From Opitutia bacterium (GTDB lineage Bacteria; Verrucomicrobiota; Verrucomicrobiia; Opitutales; Opitutaceae), in assembly GCA_003142955.1 (NCBI GenBank), contig PLOH01000027.1, positions 32,860-68,159 on the forward strand: DNA of 35,300 nucleotides, read 5' to 3'. Positions 16,078 to 23,727 of this stretch are shown here, in pieces. Made by a program: the position numbers and the translations under genes. Under the pieces are notes generated by a model that was not told the origin of the DNA, did no database searches, and saw only the letters and a program-made list of their open reading frames with translations. Positions within the stretch are counted from its first letter, which is position 1, and each line of letters begins with the position of its first letter.

Positions 16078-16139
16078 TGTAGGAAGCGAGCTTGCTCGCG
16101 ATTTAGAGGTGGAGATCGCCTGCCAGCAGGCTTCCTACA
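16078..16139. repeat. REP-like doublet, copy 1
   Basis: Outer arms TGTAGGAAG and CTTCCTACA bound two inner hairpins, GCGAGCTTGCTCGC and GCCTGCCAGCAGGC. The same composite occurs at 18728-18789 and, modified, at 21121-21173. It lies in the gap between the molybdenum hydroxylase and trpF, which converge. Confidence 0.8.
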
Positions 16140-16199
16140 CCCGCACACCAATCGGTTCGCGAGCGCACGAGGAGAATTGCCAGCAATTGCATGATCCCG

Positions 16200-16850
16200 C
16201 TAAGCCCGGCTTTCCGCCAGTCGCGCCACAAAAGCAGCGAGTTTTGCCGGGGCTTTTACCCCGGGACCGGCTTCAATGCCGCTGTTCACGTCGACGATGC
16301 GCGCGCCGGTCACCTTCAGGGCGATGCTGATATTCTCCGAATTCAATCCGCCGGCGAGAATCCATGTTTTCTCCGGTTTCGCCTCACGGTGCCGGCGGAA
16401 CTTTGTCCAGTCGGCGGTTTTTCCGCTGCCGCCGAACTTGTCGGCGACAAACGCGTCGAACAAGAAGGTGTTGGCCAAAGCGAGTACCGCTGGAGGAATG
16501 TCGGACTCCGGAGACAGCCGGGGGGCGAGCCACAACCGCTGCGATCCGGCTTCCGCCGCCCAGGCCGCGGCGCCGGAGGGAAAGACATTGGCATCAAAAT
16601 GAACCTGGATGAAATCAAAACCCGTCGCCGCGATCTCCCTCATTTCCGCGAGCGTCGGTTCCACGATCACCGCTACTTTCCGGCCGCCATGCAGGCGCGG
16701 GGCCATCGCGCGATACTGCTTCAGCGTCACGGACCGCGGCGACTTCGCGTAGAGATTAAACCCGAGGTAGTCCGCCCCAGCGCGATCGGCCAGTTCCGCG
16801 TCGACCAGCGACGTGAGTCCGCAGACCTTGAATTGGATGCCGTTGATCAT
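16200..16850 (-). CDS. trpF: Phosphoribosylanthranilate isomerase
   Basis: 216 aa (E. coli domain and free-standing TrpF are about 200 aa). It catalyses the Amadori rearrangement of N-(5-phosphoribosyl)anthranilate in tryptophan synthesis. The catalytic cysteine is in FKVCGLT (C10) and the catalytic aspartate in LFDAF (D132). Phosphate-binding segments AGGLNSENI (166-174) and VDVNSGIEAGPGVK (187-200) are present. No other trp gene is in the window. It sits 13 bases downstream of the cobA-hemD fusion on the same strand only in the sense that both are minus-strand: trpF is upstream in coordinate and downstream in transcription, so cotranscription is likely. Confidence 0.93.
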   Translation of the reverse strand: MINGIQFKVCGLTSLVDAELADRAGADYLGFNLYAKSPRSVTLKQYRAMAPRLHGGRKVAVIVEPTLAEMREIAATGFDFIQVHFDANVFPSGAAAWAAEAGSQRLWLAPRLSPESDIPPAVLALANTFLFDAFVADKFGGSGKTADWTKFRRHREAKPEKTWILAGGLNSENISIALKVTGARIVDVNSGIEAGPGVKAPAKLAAFVARLAESRA

Positions 16851-16863
16851 AATCCCAACGCGG

Positions 16864-18393
16864 TCAATGGGCGTTAAGTCGCTCGACCAGGGCGTCGACC
16901 AGGGCGTCGATATTCGATTCTTTCGCCTCGAATTCCACCCGGATACCAGCCTTGCGCATCGCTTCGCTGGTGCGTGGGCCGATGCTGCCGGCCAGCGGAC
17001 GCTTTACCCCGGCGGTGGGCTGCAGCAGTCCCGCTTGCGCGGCAAACGCCTGCACGGCCGACGAACTGGCGAACAGCACCGCATCCGCCCCGGACTGCCG
17101 GAAATCTTCCGCCGCGGAGCTTCCGGCCAGGTCGGTCCGGACGTTTTCGTAGACCTGAAAGGTGTCGACGATCGCCCGCGCCGTTTCGAGTTTCTTGACC
17201 AGCGTGTCGCGGTTGAGATTGCCGGTAATCACCAGCACCTTGGCATGGTCAAGGCTCCCGCTGGTAATCATCGCCTCCGCCAATTCTTCCGCCGTTCCAC
17301 CTTCCGGACAGAGCTCAACTTCGAGGTGCAGGGCGCGCACAAGGCGGGCGGTGGCCTCGCCGACGCACGCGATCCGCATTACGCCAAGGGCACGCAAATC
17401 GCGAAATCCCTTGAGAAACAGGTCAAAGAAATGACGCACGCCATTGGCGCTCGTGAACACCAGCCAGTCGTAGCGTCCGAGTTCCGCAAAGATCTCGAGG
17501 GTGGTTTCGGGGTCTGCCGCCGGCCTGATCTCGACGAGCGGCAACTCCAACGCTTCGGCGCCAAGCAACTCGAGCTTCCTCCGCAGATCGCCGGCCTGTT
17601 CCCGCGTGCGCGTGACCAAAATCCGCCGGCCAAACAGGGGAAGCCGCTCAAACCAATTCACCTTCTCATGACCGCGCACAACCTGACCGACCAGGATGAC
17701 GGCGGGCGCGTCGAGTTGCCGGGAATCGGCCAGATCAGCGAGGGTTGCCGCAGAGCCGGCAACGCTTCGCTGGCGGCCGAGCGAGGCCCACTGCACCACG
17801 GCAGCCGGAGTCGCAGGCGGCAACCCGCCCGCCATGAGTTCGGAGAGAATCAGCCGCAGATGCCCCATGCCCATGTAGATCGCCAGCGTCGCGTCGGGCA
17901 GGGCCCCATAGCGACGCCAATCCGTCGCCAGCGCATGCGTTTGCGGGTCCTCGTGCCCCGTGAGGAAGATGAGGGCCGAACTCGTGTTGCGTTGGGTCAG
18001 CGGAATCCCGGCGCAAGCGGCCGCCGCCAGGGCCGCCGTTACACCCGGGACGATTTCGAAGGGAATGCCGTCCGCCGCGAGGCGGCGCGCTTCCTCGCCC
18101 CCACGCCCGAAAACAAACGGGTCGCCGCCCTTCAGCCGGACCACGCGGAGCCCCGCCTCCGCCCGGGCGATGAGGAGCGCCTCAATCTCGTCCTGCGGCC
18201 GCGCGTGGCGCTGCGGACGCTTGCCCACGTAGATCTTCTCGCAATCCGCCCGGCACCAGGCGAGCAGTTCGGGATGGACGAGATAGTCGTAGACAATCAC
18301 GTCGGCCGAAGCGATCAACTCCTTCGCGCGACAGGTCACCAGACCCGGATCACCGGGGCCGGCGCCCACAAGAAAAACCTTCCCTTTGGTCAT
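16864..18393 (-). CDS. cobA-hemD: Fused uroporphyrinogen-III C-methyltransferase / uroporphyrinogen-III synthase
   Basis: 509 aa from ATG 18393 (an upstream in-frame ATG at 18465 adds an unlikely extension). The N-terminal half is a SUMT: VGAGPGDPGLVT (9-20), RLKGGDPFVFGRGGEE, EIVPGVTAA and LTQRNTSSALIFLTGHE, which methylate uroporphyrinogen III to precorrin-2 for siroheme or B12. The C-terminal half, from about residue 255 (FGRRILVTRTREQAGDLRRKLELLGAEALELPLVEI...), is HemD, which closes hydroxymethylbilane to uroporphyrinogen III; TSANGVRHF and ASSSAVQAF are its typical strands. Fusion puts branch-point substrate and the next enzyme in one chain. hemC, the preceding enzyme, lies 10 kb away on the same strand. 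Confidence 0.93.
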   Translation of the reverse strand: MTKGKVFLVGAGPGDPGLVTCRAKELIASADVIVYDYLVHPELLAWCRADCEKIYVGKRPQRHARPQDEIEALLIARAEAGLRVVRLKGGDPFVFGRGGEEARRLAADGIPFEIVPGVTAALAAAACAGIPLTQRNTSSALIFLTGHEDPQTHALATDWRRYGALPDATLAIYMGMGHLRLILSELMAGGLPPATPAAVVQWASLGRQRSVAGSAATLADLADSRQLDAPAVILVGQVVRGHEKVNWFERLPLFGRRILVTRTREQAGDLRRKLELLGAEALELPLVEIRPAADPETTLEIFAELGRYDWLVFTSANGVRHFFDLFLKGFRDLRALGVMRIACVGEATARLVRALHLEVELCPEGGTAEELAEAMITSGSLDHAKVLVITGNLNRDTLVKKLETARAIVDTFQVYENVRTDLAGSSAAEDFRQSGADAVLFASSSAVQAFAAQAGLLQPTAGVKRPLAGSIGPRTSEAMRKAGIRVEFEAKESNIDALVDALVERLNAH

Positions 18394-18623
18394 TGAGAAA
18401 TTTGGCTGGTCGGATTTGTCAAACTGCAGTCGGACCACTAAAGTCCACTCCGCCGCCATCAGCAAAGCTCTTTTCGTCCACCGCCCGACGGCCGCGCAAG
18501 CAAACCCGTTGAACGCCCGCGGTCAAGTCCGGCCCGCGCGGCTGGCCGGCGTCGTGAACCGGCCTCATGCAGTTGATGTGGGGTCGCCGCTCGTCGGTGG
18601 ACCGTTCCCCATGGCCAATTAGC

Positions 18624-18640
18624 CCGGCGACACGCGCCGG
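18624..18640. repeat. Short hairpin, CCGGCG arms
   Basis: CCGGCG (18624-18629) and CGCCGG (18635-18640) around ACACG, extended by AGC and CCCTAC flanks. It resembles the arms of other interspersed elements ending in CTAC. Confidence 0.45.
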
Positions 18641-18727
18641 CCCTACGCACCATTTGTTGCCGTTATCGTCATTCGAAAAGCACCGGTCAACTGCATGATC
18701 CCGGCCAGGCCGAAATCACGTATTCGG

Positions 18728-18789
18728 TGTAGGAAGCCTGCTTGCAGGCGATACACTCCTCGAAATCGCGAGCAAGCTCGCCTCCTACA
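18728..18789. repeat. REP-like doublet, copy 2
   Basis: Outer TGTAGGA and TCCTACA bound inner hairpins GCCTGCTTGCAGGC and GCGAGCAAGCTCGC. These are the same two inner units as at 16078-16139 in reversed order, so the element is inverted relative to copy 1. It is upstream of the reductase gene. Confidence 0.8.
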
Positions 18790-18910
18790 ATTTGCCTAGT
18801 CTCAGCCCAGAAGTGGCCAACCGTTGGGCCAAGCCGGGCTTGACGAGGTCATGAAATCATTAGCAACTGACGACCGAAGCGGAATTCACCAGCCGTCTGG
18901 GTAACGCCTT

Positions 18911-19732
18911 ATGAGCACAATCGAACCAGCAAGCCAGTACAACTCCGTCCTGACCGGCCGGGAGGAAATCAACGCCCAGTTGCTCATCATGCGCGTGCAG
19001 CCGGAATCCGCCCTTTTCGATTTCAAGCCCGGCCAGTTCGCGGTGCTTGGGTTGATGAGCCGTGAATCCCGGGTGCCGGAGGCGGACGACGAGGAACCGC
19101 CAGCCGCGCCGCACAAGATGATCCGGCGGGCCTACAGCATTGCATCCTCCAGCGTCGAAAAGCGCTACCTTGAATTCTACATCACGCTGATCACAAGTGG
19201 CCAGCTCACGCCAAGGTTGTTCGCGCTGCCGTACGGTGGCCGGTTGTTGCTCGGACCCAAGGCGAGCGGGATATTCACGCTGGACCACGTGTCGCCCGGC
19301 AAGGCCGTGCTGCTGATCGCCACCGGCACCGGGCTCGCGCCGTACATGTCCATGCTTCGCACGATGCTCGTCACCGACACCTCGCGGCCCTACGTGGTGC
19401 TGCACGGAGCGCGCTACAGCTGGGACCTCGGCTACCGTGCGGAACTGGAAAGCCTCGCTCGCCTGCGGCCGAACCTGACCTATATCCCCTCGATCACGCG
19501 CCCGGACGAGGATCCCCATTTTCGCGGCTATACCGGACGGATTCAAACGCTGCTCGACCAGGGGATTGTCGAAGCACTCAGCGGCGTGCCGCTCAATCCC
19601 GCACAGGTTGAAGTTTTTCTTTGCGGCAACCCGGAGATGGCCCGCTTCGCCCAGGAGATGCTCGCCCTCCGTGGCTTCACGGCATCGCGCGGCAAGGAAC
19701 CCGGCTCCCTCCATGTGGAAGAGTTTTGGTGA
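18911..19732 (+). CDS. fpr: Ferredoxin-NADP+ reductase
   Basis: 273 aa, cytoplasmic. The FAD site is RRAYSIASS (residues 72-80), the RxYS motif of the ferredoxin reductase family. The NAD(P) site begins ATGTGLAPYMSML (137-149). The protein ends HVEEFW; a C-terminal aromatic residue stacking on FAD is typical of bacterial Fpr. It exchanges electrons between NADPH and ferredoxin or flavodoxin. The 10-residue acidic insert EADDEEPPAAPH before the FAD motif is longer than in E. coli Fpr (248 aa). It stands alone, followed by ilvC after 260 bases. Confidence 0.92.
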   Translation: MSTIEPASQYNSVLTGREEINAQLLIMRVQPESALFDFKPGQFAVLGLMSRESRVPEADDEEPPAAPHKMIRRAYSIASSSVEKRYLEFYITLITSGQLTPRLFALPYGGRLLLGPKASGIFTLDHVSPGKAVLLIATGTGLAPYMSMLRTMLVTDTSRPYVVLHGARYSWDLGYRAELESLARLRPNLTYIPSITRPDEDPHFRGYTGRIQTLLDQGIVEALSGVPLNPAQVEVFLCGNPEMARFAQEMLALRGFTASRGKEPGSLHVEEFW

Positions 19733-19993
19733 GCACCTGTCAGTTCACGCCATCCGCCCCTCGTCTGCCGCCTGAACCGGCTGCTTTTCTTCGGGAGTCC
19801 AATGCCGATTCCCGAATCCGGAACCGATGTTTTTCCTCGCCTAATAGGGATGGGATGCCAGCCTCTGGCGCGATTTTCCGGATTGCTCGGCCAGCGGATT
19901 CCAACCGTCACGGCCTGCAAATTACCCCGGGATTTCCGTCAGCTTCCTCAAGTATCCATCAACCAATCACGAATAGGAAAAGGAGAAAACATC

Positions 19994-21094
19994 ATGGCAA
20001 TCATTGACTTCGGCGGTGTGAAAGAAGAAGTCGTCACCCGAGACGAATTCTCGATGGCGCAGGCCCGCAAGGTGCTCAAAAATGAAGTCATCGCGGTCAT
20101 TGGGTATGGCGTACAGGGACCGGCTCAGGGGTTGAATATGAGGGACAATGGATTCAAGGTCATCGTCGGCCAATCCAGAAAATTTGAGAAAGACTGGAAC
20201 CGGGCGGTCGAAGACGGCTGGGTCCCCGGAAAGACGCTATTCGACATGGAAGAGGCCGCCCAACGCGGCACGATCATTCAGATGCTGGTTTCCGATGCGG
20301 CCCAGCGCACTATCTGGCCGTTGATCAAGAAATGCCTCAAGCCGGGCAAGGCACTCTATTTTTCCCACGGCTTCTCCATCGCCTACCGGGAGCAGACCGG
20401 GGTGGTCCCGCCGAAAAATGTCGATGTCATCATGGTCGCGCCGAAAGGCTCGGGCACCTCGGTGCGGCGCAATTTTCTTTCCGGGGCCGGCATCAATTCC
20501 AGCTTTGCCGTGGAACAGGATTTCACGGGGCACGCCAAGGACCGTTGCATGGCGTTGGGCATCGCGATCGGTTCGGGTTACCTGTTCCCGACCACGTTCC
20601 GGCAGGAGGTGTTCAGCGACTTGACCGGAGAGCGCGGCGTGTTGATGGGAGCCCTGGCCGGAGTCATGGAGGCCCAGTATGAAGTGCTGCGGAAACACGG
20701 CCATTCTCCGAGCGAGGCGTTCAACGAAACCGTCGAGGAACTCACGGAGAGCCTGATCCGGCTGGTCGGCGAAAACGGCATGGACTGGATGTATTCGAAT
20801 TGCTCCGCCACGGCCCAGCGGGGCGCGCTGGATTGGAAGCCCAAGTTCAAAGCCGCGGTCCTGCCCGTCTTCAAGGATCTCTACAAACGCGTGGCCACCG
20901 GCAAGGAATGCACCCGCGTCCTCTCGGCCTGCGGCGCCCCGAACTACCAGGAAGCGCTGGGCAAGGAACTACACGCCCTCGGCAATTCGGAAATGTGGCT
21001 GGCCGGCAAGGCTACCCGCGCGCTCCGCCCGAAGCTGGCCACGAAGGAAATTCCCGGCACCACCAAAGGCGTCAAAGGCCGCGGGGAAAACTGA
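19994..21094 (+). CDS. ilvC: Ketol-acid reductoisomerase, fungal-like
   Basis: 366 aa. The ATG at 19994 has AAAGGAG (19978-19984) upstream; a longer frame from 19802 is rejected. It converts acetolactate or acetohydroxybutyrate to dihydroxy acids with NADPH. The Rossmann motif is GYGVQG (37-42). The stretches EDGWVPGKTLF, DAAQRTIWPLIKKCLKPGKALYFSHGFS, MVAPKGSGTSVRRNF, INSSFAV, GSGYLFPTTFRQEVFSDLTGERG and SPSEAFNETVEELTESL follow yeast Ilv5 closely, as does CS-x-TA-x-RGALDW. It therefore belongs to the fungal mitochondrial-like lineage, unlike the second reductoisomerase at 28471-29496. ilvD follows after a terminator. Confidence 0.93.
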   Translation: MAIIDFGGVKEEVVTRDEFSMAQARKVLKNEVIAVIGYGVQGPAQGLNMRDNGFKVIVGQSRKFEKDWNRAVEDGWVPGKTLFDMEEAAQRGTIIQMLVSDAAQRTIWPLIKKCLKPGKALYFSHGFSIAYREQTGVVPPKNVDVIMVAPKGSGTSVRRNFLSGAGINSSFAVEQDFTGHAKDRCMALGIAIGSGYLFPTTFRQEVFSDLTGERGVLMGALAGVMEAQYEVLRKHGHSPSEAFNETVEELTESLIRLVGENGMDWMYSNCSATAQRGALDWKPKFKAAVLPVFKDLYKRVATGKECTRVLSACGAPNYQEALGKELHALGNSEMWLAGKATRALRPKLATKEIPGTTKGVKGRGEN

Positions 21095-21120
21095 GGTTCG
21101 CTCCGTTCTTTCGGCTGTTC

Positions 21121-21179
21121 CGCAGGAGCCTGCTGGCCGGTTATCCCGGATTGCGAGCCGGCTCGCTCCTGCGTTTTTT
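21121..21179 (+). terminator. Terminator after ilvC built from a REP-like element
   Basis: CGCAGGAGC (21121-21129) pairs with GCTCCTGCG (21165-21173) and is followed by TTTTTT (21174-21179), 27 bases after the ilvC stop. The inner sequence (CCTGCTGGCCGG and GCGAGCCGGCTCGC) resembles the inner units of the REP-like doublets at 16.1 and 18.7 kb. Confidence 0.8.
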
Positions 21180-21226
21180 CCCCTTTCGACCATCATCAAC
21201 CGTCGGGCGCAGGCTCAGCGCGCCCA

Positions 21227-23509
21227 ATGCCATTTACGACCATGCGCAGCGACATCATCAAGAAAGGCTTTGAACGCGCCCCCCACCGCAGTCTGCTCCG
21301 CGCCGCGGGCGTGATTGAATCCGAGGCTGACTTCGACAAGCCGTTCATCGCCATCTGCAACAGCTACACCGACTGTATTCCCGGTCATGCCCACCTCAAC
21401 GAGGTTGGCCAGCTGGTGAAACGCCTGGTCCGCGTAGCGGGCGGCGTGCCTTTTATCTTCGACACCATCGGCATCGACGACGGCATCGCCATGGGCCACT
21501 CGGGCATGAAGTACTCGCTGCCGTCCCGCGAGCTGATCGCCGACTGCGTGGAGTCGATGCTGCGCGCCCACTGTTTCGACGGGATGGTCTGCATCCCCAA
21601 CTGCGACAAGATCATCCCGGGCATGCTCATGGCCGCCATGCGCGTGAACATCCCCACCGTCTTTGTCTCCGGCGGGCCAATGGCGGCGGGGATTGCGCAG
21701 ACCGACCCCGCGAGCGAGCTCCCGGAGCACCTGCGTCCCGCCTCGGTGAAGTCCGACCTCATCTCCGTTTTCAAGGGCGTCGGGGCACACCAGACCGGCA
21801 ACCTTGCCGCCGCCGAGCTCCTGAAATTGGAGCAGAGCGCGTGCCCGACCTGCGGTTCCTGCTCGGGCATGTTCACCGCCAACTCGATGAACTGTCTCTG
21901 CGAGGCCCTCGGCATGGCTTTGCCCGGCAACGGCACCATCCTTGCCGTCTCGAAAGAACGCGAGCAGCTCTACCGCCGCGCCGCCGCGCAAATCATCGAG
22001 CTCGTCAAGCGCGACCTCAAGCCGCGCGACATCGCCACGCTCGACGCTTTCGACAACGCGATCGCGCTCGATGTCGCCATGGGTGGCTCGACCAACACCG
22101 TTCTCCACACCCTCGCCGTCGCCCGCGAGGCCGGCATCGAGTACGACATCGCCCGCATCGACGGCATCTCCCGCCGCATTCCCTGCCTGTGCAAGGTTTC
22201 GCCGTCGTCCGACTATCACATGCAGGACATCCATCGCGCCGGCGGCATTCATACCATCCTCGGCGAATTGAAACGCCTCGGCGCGCTCAAGACCGACTGC
22301 CTCACCGTCACTGGCAAGACCATTGGCGAGAACATCGACGCCTGGGACCTGCGCTCGCCCTCCTGCACCGACGAGGCGCGCATCGTCCGCACCTCCGGCG
22401 CCGCCGCGCTCGTGCTCGATCCGACCGACAAGCTCGGATCGGTCGCCCGCACCGCCACGGGCAACCTGGTGCCGAAGCCGATGATCTTCCATCCGGCCGA
22501 CGACCGCGCCATCGCGCTCTGGCGTTTCGCGGCCGCCTTCAATGCCAACGACGCCGCATCCTGTGGGGCGCTCTTCGGCGCGAAGGGGGAACTCGAAGTC
22601 GATGCCACGACCACCTGGCACGGCGCCGCCGAAATCGACGCGGGGCTCAAGGTGAAATTCGCGGAATTCCACGGCTTCGTCCGCGCCGAGCTCGGCGAGG
22701 TTCGCGGCACGCCCGCGCTTGTCATCTGGCAGTACGAAAAGAGCGGCGCGAAAAAGATCGTCTGCCTGCTCCGCGTCGCGCGCCTCCATGCCGCGGGCAC
22801 CATTGCCCGCGCAGCGCACGACTACACGCCGGCGGCAATCGCCTCGGCAAAACCAGCCGGCCTCATGCCCCACGATCCGGTGTTCCGCTTTGACGCGCAG
22901 CAGTGCATCCGCACGCCGGAAAACGCCTACACGAAGGACGGCGGCCTCGCGATCCTCTATGGCAGCCTCGCCCCCGAGGGTTCGGTGGTGAAGACCGCCG
23001 GCATCAGCGATGCCTTCAAGACGGCCTGCGGCCCGGGCTTCATTTTCGAGGGCCCGGTGGTGATCTTCGAAAGCCAGGACGACGCCTGCGCCGGCATCCT
23101 CGCCAACCGGGTCAAGGCCGGCGACATCGTTATCATTCGCAACGAGGGACCGCGCGGCGGCCCCGGCATGCAGGAGATGCTCTCGCCCACGAGTTATATC
23201 GTCGGCATGGGTTTGGGCGACAAGGTCGCGCTCATTACCGACGGCCGTTTCAGCGGTGGCACGGCGGGCGCCTGCATTGGCCACGTCTCTCCCGAGGCCG
23301 CCGAGGGCGGCCCGATCGGCCTGCTCCACGAAGGCGACCGTCTGCGCATCGACTTCCCGAACCGTCGCATCGACATCCTCGTCGACCCAGCCGAACTGGC
23401 CGAACGCAGCAAAGCTTGGAAGCCCGTCGAACTGCCGCTCACCGGTTGGCTCGCCCGCTACCGCAAGCAGGTGAGCAACGCCAGCAAGGGCGCCACGCTC
23501 AGCGCGTAG
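21227..23509 (+). CDS. ilvD: Dihydroxy-acid dehydratase with an extra internal domain
   Basis: 760 aa, against about 560-620 for the family. It dehydrates dihydroxy acids to 2-keto acids in valine/isoleucine synthesis. Iron-sulfur ligands are present: C50 (SYTDCIPGH), C126 (IPNCDK) and C209 ([11 protein letters not shown]). Catalytic C-terminal motifs include [20 protein letters not shown] (672-691). Residues about 1-385 and 558-760 align with normal IlvD. Between them, where 40-50 residues are usual, lie about 175; the segment 425-535 ([32 protein letters not shown]..., [30 protein letters not shown]) reads like an NTF2/SnoaL fold. The frame is open throughout. The stop codon TAG lies within the end of a MITE-like element. 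Confidence 0.9.
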   Translation: MPFTTMRSDIIKKGFERAPHRSLLRAAGVIESEADFDKPFIAICNSYTDCIPGHAHLNEVGQLVKRLVRVAGGVPFIFDTIGIDDGIAMGHSGMKYSLPSRELIADCVESMLRAHCFDGMVCIPNCDKIIPGMLMAAMRVNIPTVFVSGGPMAAGIAQTDPASELPEHLRPASVKSDLISVFKGVGAHQTGNLAAAELLKLEQSACPTCGSCSGMFTANSMNCLCEALGMALPGNGTILAVSKEREQLYRRAAAQIIELVKRDLKPRDIATLDAFDNAIALDVAMGGSTNTVLHTLAVAREAGIEYDIARIDGISRRIPCLCKVSPSSDYHMQDIHRAGGIHTILGELKRLGALKTDCLTVTGKTIGENIDAWDLRSPSCTDEARIVRTSGAAALVLDPTDKLGSVARTATGNLVPKPMIFHPADDRAIALWRFAAAFNANDAASCGALFGAKGELEVDATTTWHGAAEIDAGLKVKFAEFHGFVRAELGEVRGTPALVIWQYEKSGAKKIVCLLRVARLHAAGTIARAAHDYTPAAIASAKPAGLMPHDPVFRFDAQQCIRTPENAYTKDGGLAILYGSLAPEGSVVKTAGISDAFKTACGPGFIFEGPVVIFESQDDACAGILANRVKAGDIVIIRNEGPRGGPGMQEMLSPTSYIVGMGLGDKVALITDGRFSGGTAGACIGHVSPEAAEGGPIGLLHEGDRLRIDFPNRRIDILVDPAELAERSKAWKPVELPLTGWLARYRKQVSNASKGATLSA

Positions 23510-23613
23510 AGCGGTTTCAGAAAAAATGTAGCACCGAGCGCCAGCGAGTGAACGAACCATCCGCTCGCAGCTACGTTCGCGTTCTCGGCCACATTTCAAT
23601 TAAACCGCTCTAG
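23507..23613 (-). mobile_element. MITE-like element, copy 1
   Basis: 107 bases bounded by TAGAGCGGTTT and AAACCGCTCTAG. Its reverse complement matches the 119-base copy at 30328-30446 over nearly the whole length (shared GTGGCCGAG, CGTAGCTGCGAGCG, CACTCGCTGGCGCT, CTGAAACCGCTCTA), with a short internal deletion. It encodes no protein. The first three bases form the ilvD stop codon. Confidence 0.75.
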
Positions 23614-23656
23614 CCGGCAGATCGCCCCGAGTCCCGGGATTTTGTCAGGCGCTGGA

Positions 23657-23678
23657 GGGCGGACCGCGGTGTCCGCCC
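23657..23678 (-). terminator. Hairpin downstream of the AsmA-like gene
   Basis: GGGCGGAC (23657-23664) and GTCCGCCC (23671-23678) pair perfectly around CGCGGT, about 50 bases past the AsmA stop. No T tract is present, so it may be only part of the repeat that continues with GAGCGGCGACCC at 23693-23704. Confidence 0.35.
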
Positions 23679-23727
23679 AGCGGTCCGCTGCCGAGCGGCG
23701 ACCCTACCTCAACTGCATCGCTCCCAA

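Larger units (their letters stand above)
18394..18910. other. Repeat-rich intergenic region
   Basis: About 515 bases between divergent cobA-hemD and the ferredoxin reductase. No gene is convincing. It contains a copy of the GAGCGGCGACCC.../CAACTGCATG repeat (on the minus strand, about 18563-18603), a CCGGCG hairpin (18624-18640), CAACTGCATGATCCCGG (18687-18703) and a REP-like doublet (18728-18789). Confidence 0.55.

Noticed and set aside
16813..18396. 527-aa plus-strand ORF opposite cobA-hemD
   Set aside because: The minus-strand frame has clear SUMT and HemD motifs; the plus frame has none.
16078..18789. REP-like doublets as a CRISPR array
   Set aside because: Copies are 2.6 kb apart, internally palindromic and lack regular spacers.
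19733..19993. Attenuator or T-box leader before the fungal-like ilvC
   Set aside because: No run of Ile/Leu/Val codons, no T-box sequence and no terminator hairpin could be identified.
21215..23599. 794-aa minus-strand ORF opposite ilvD
   Set aside because: It is the mirror of a well-recognised IlvD frame; long antisense ORFs arise from the high third-position GC. Its Gly/Ala/Arg/Val-rich text matches no family.
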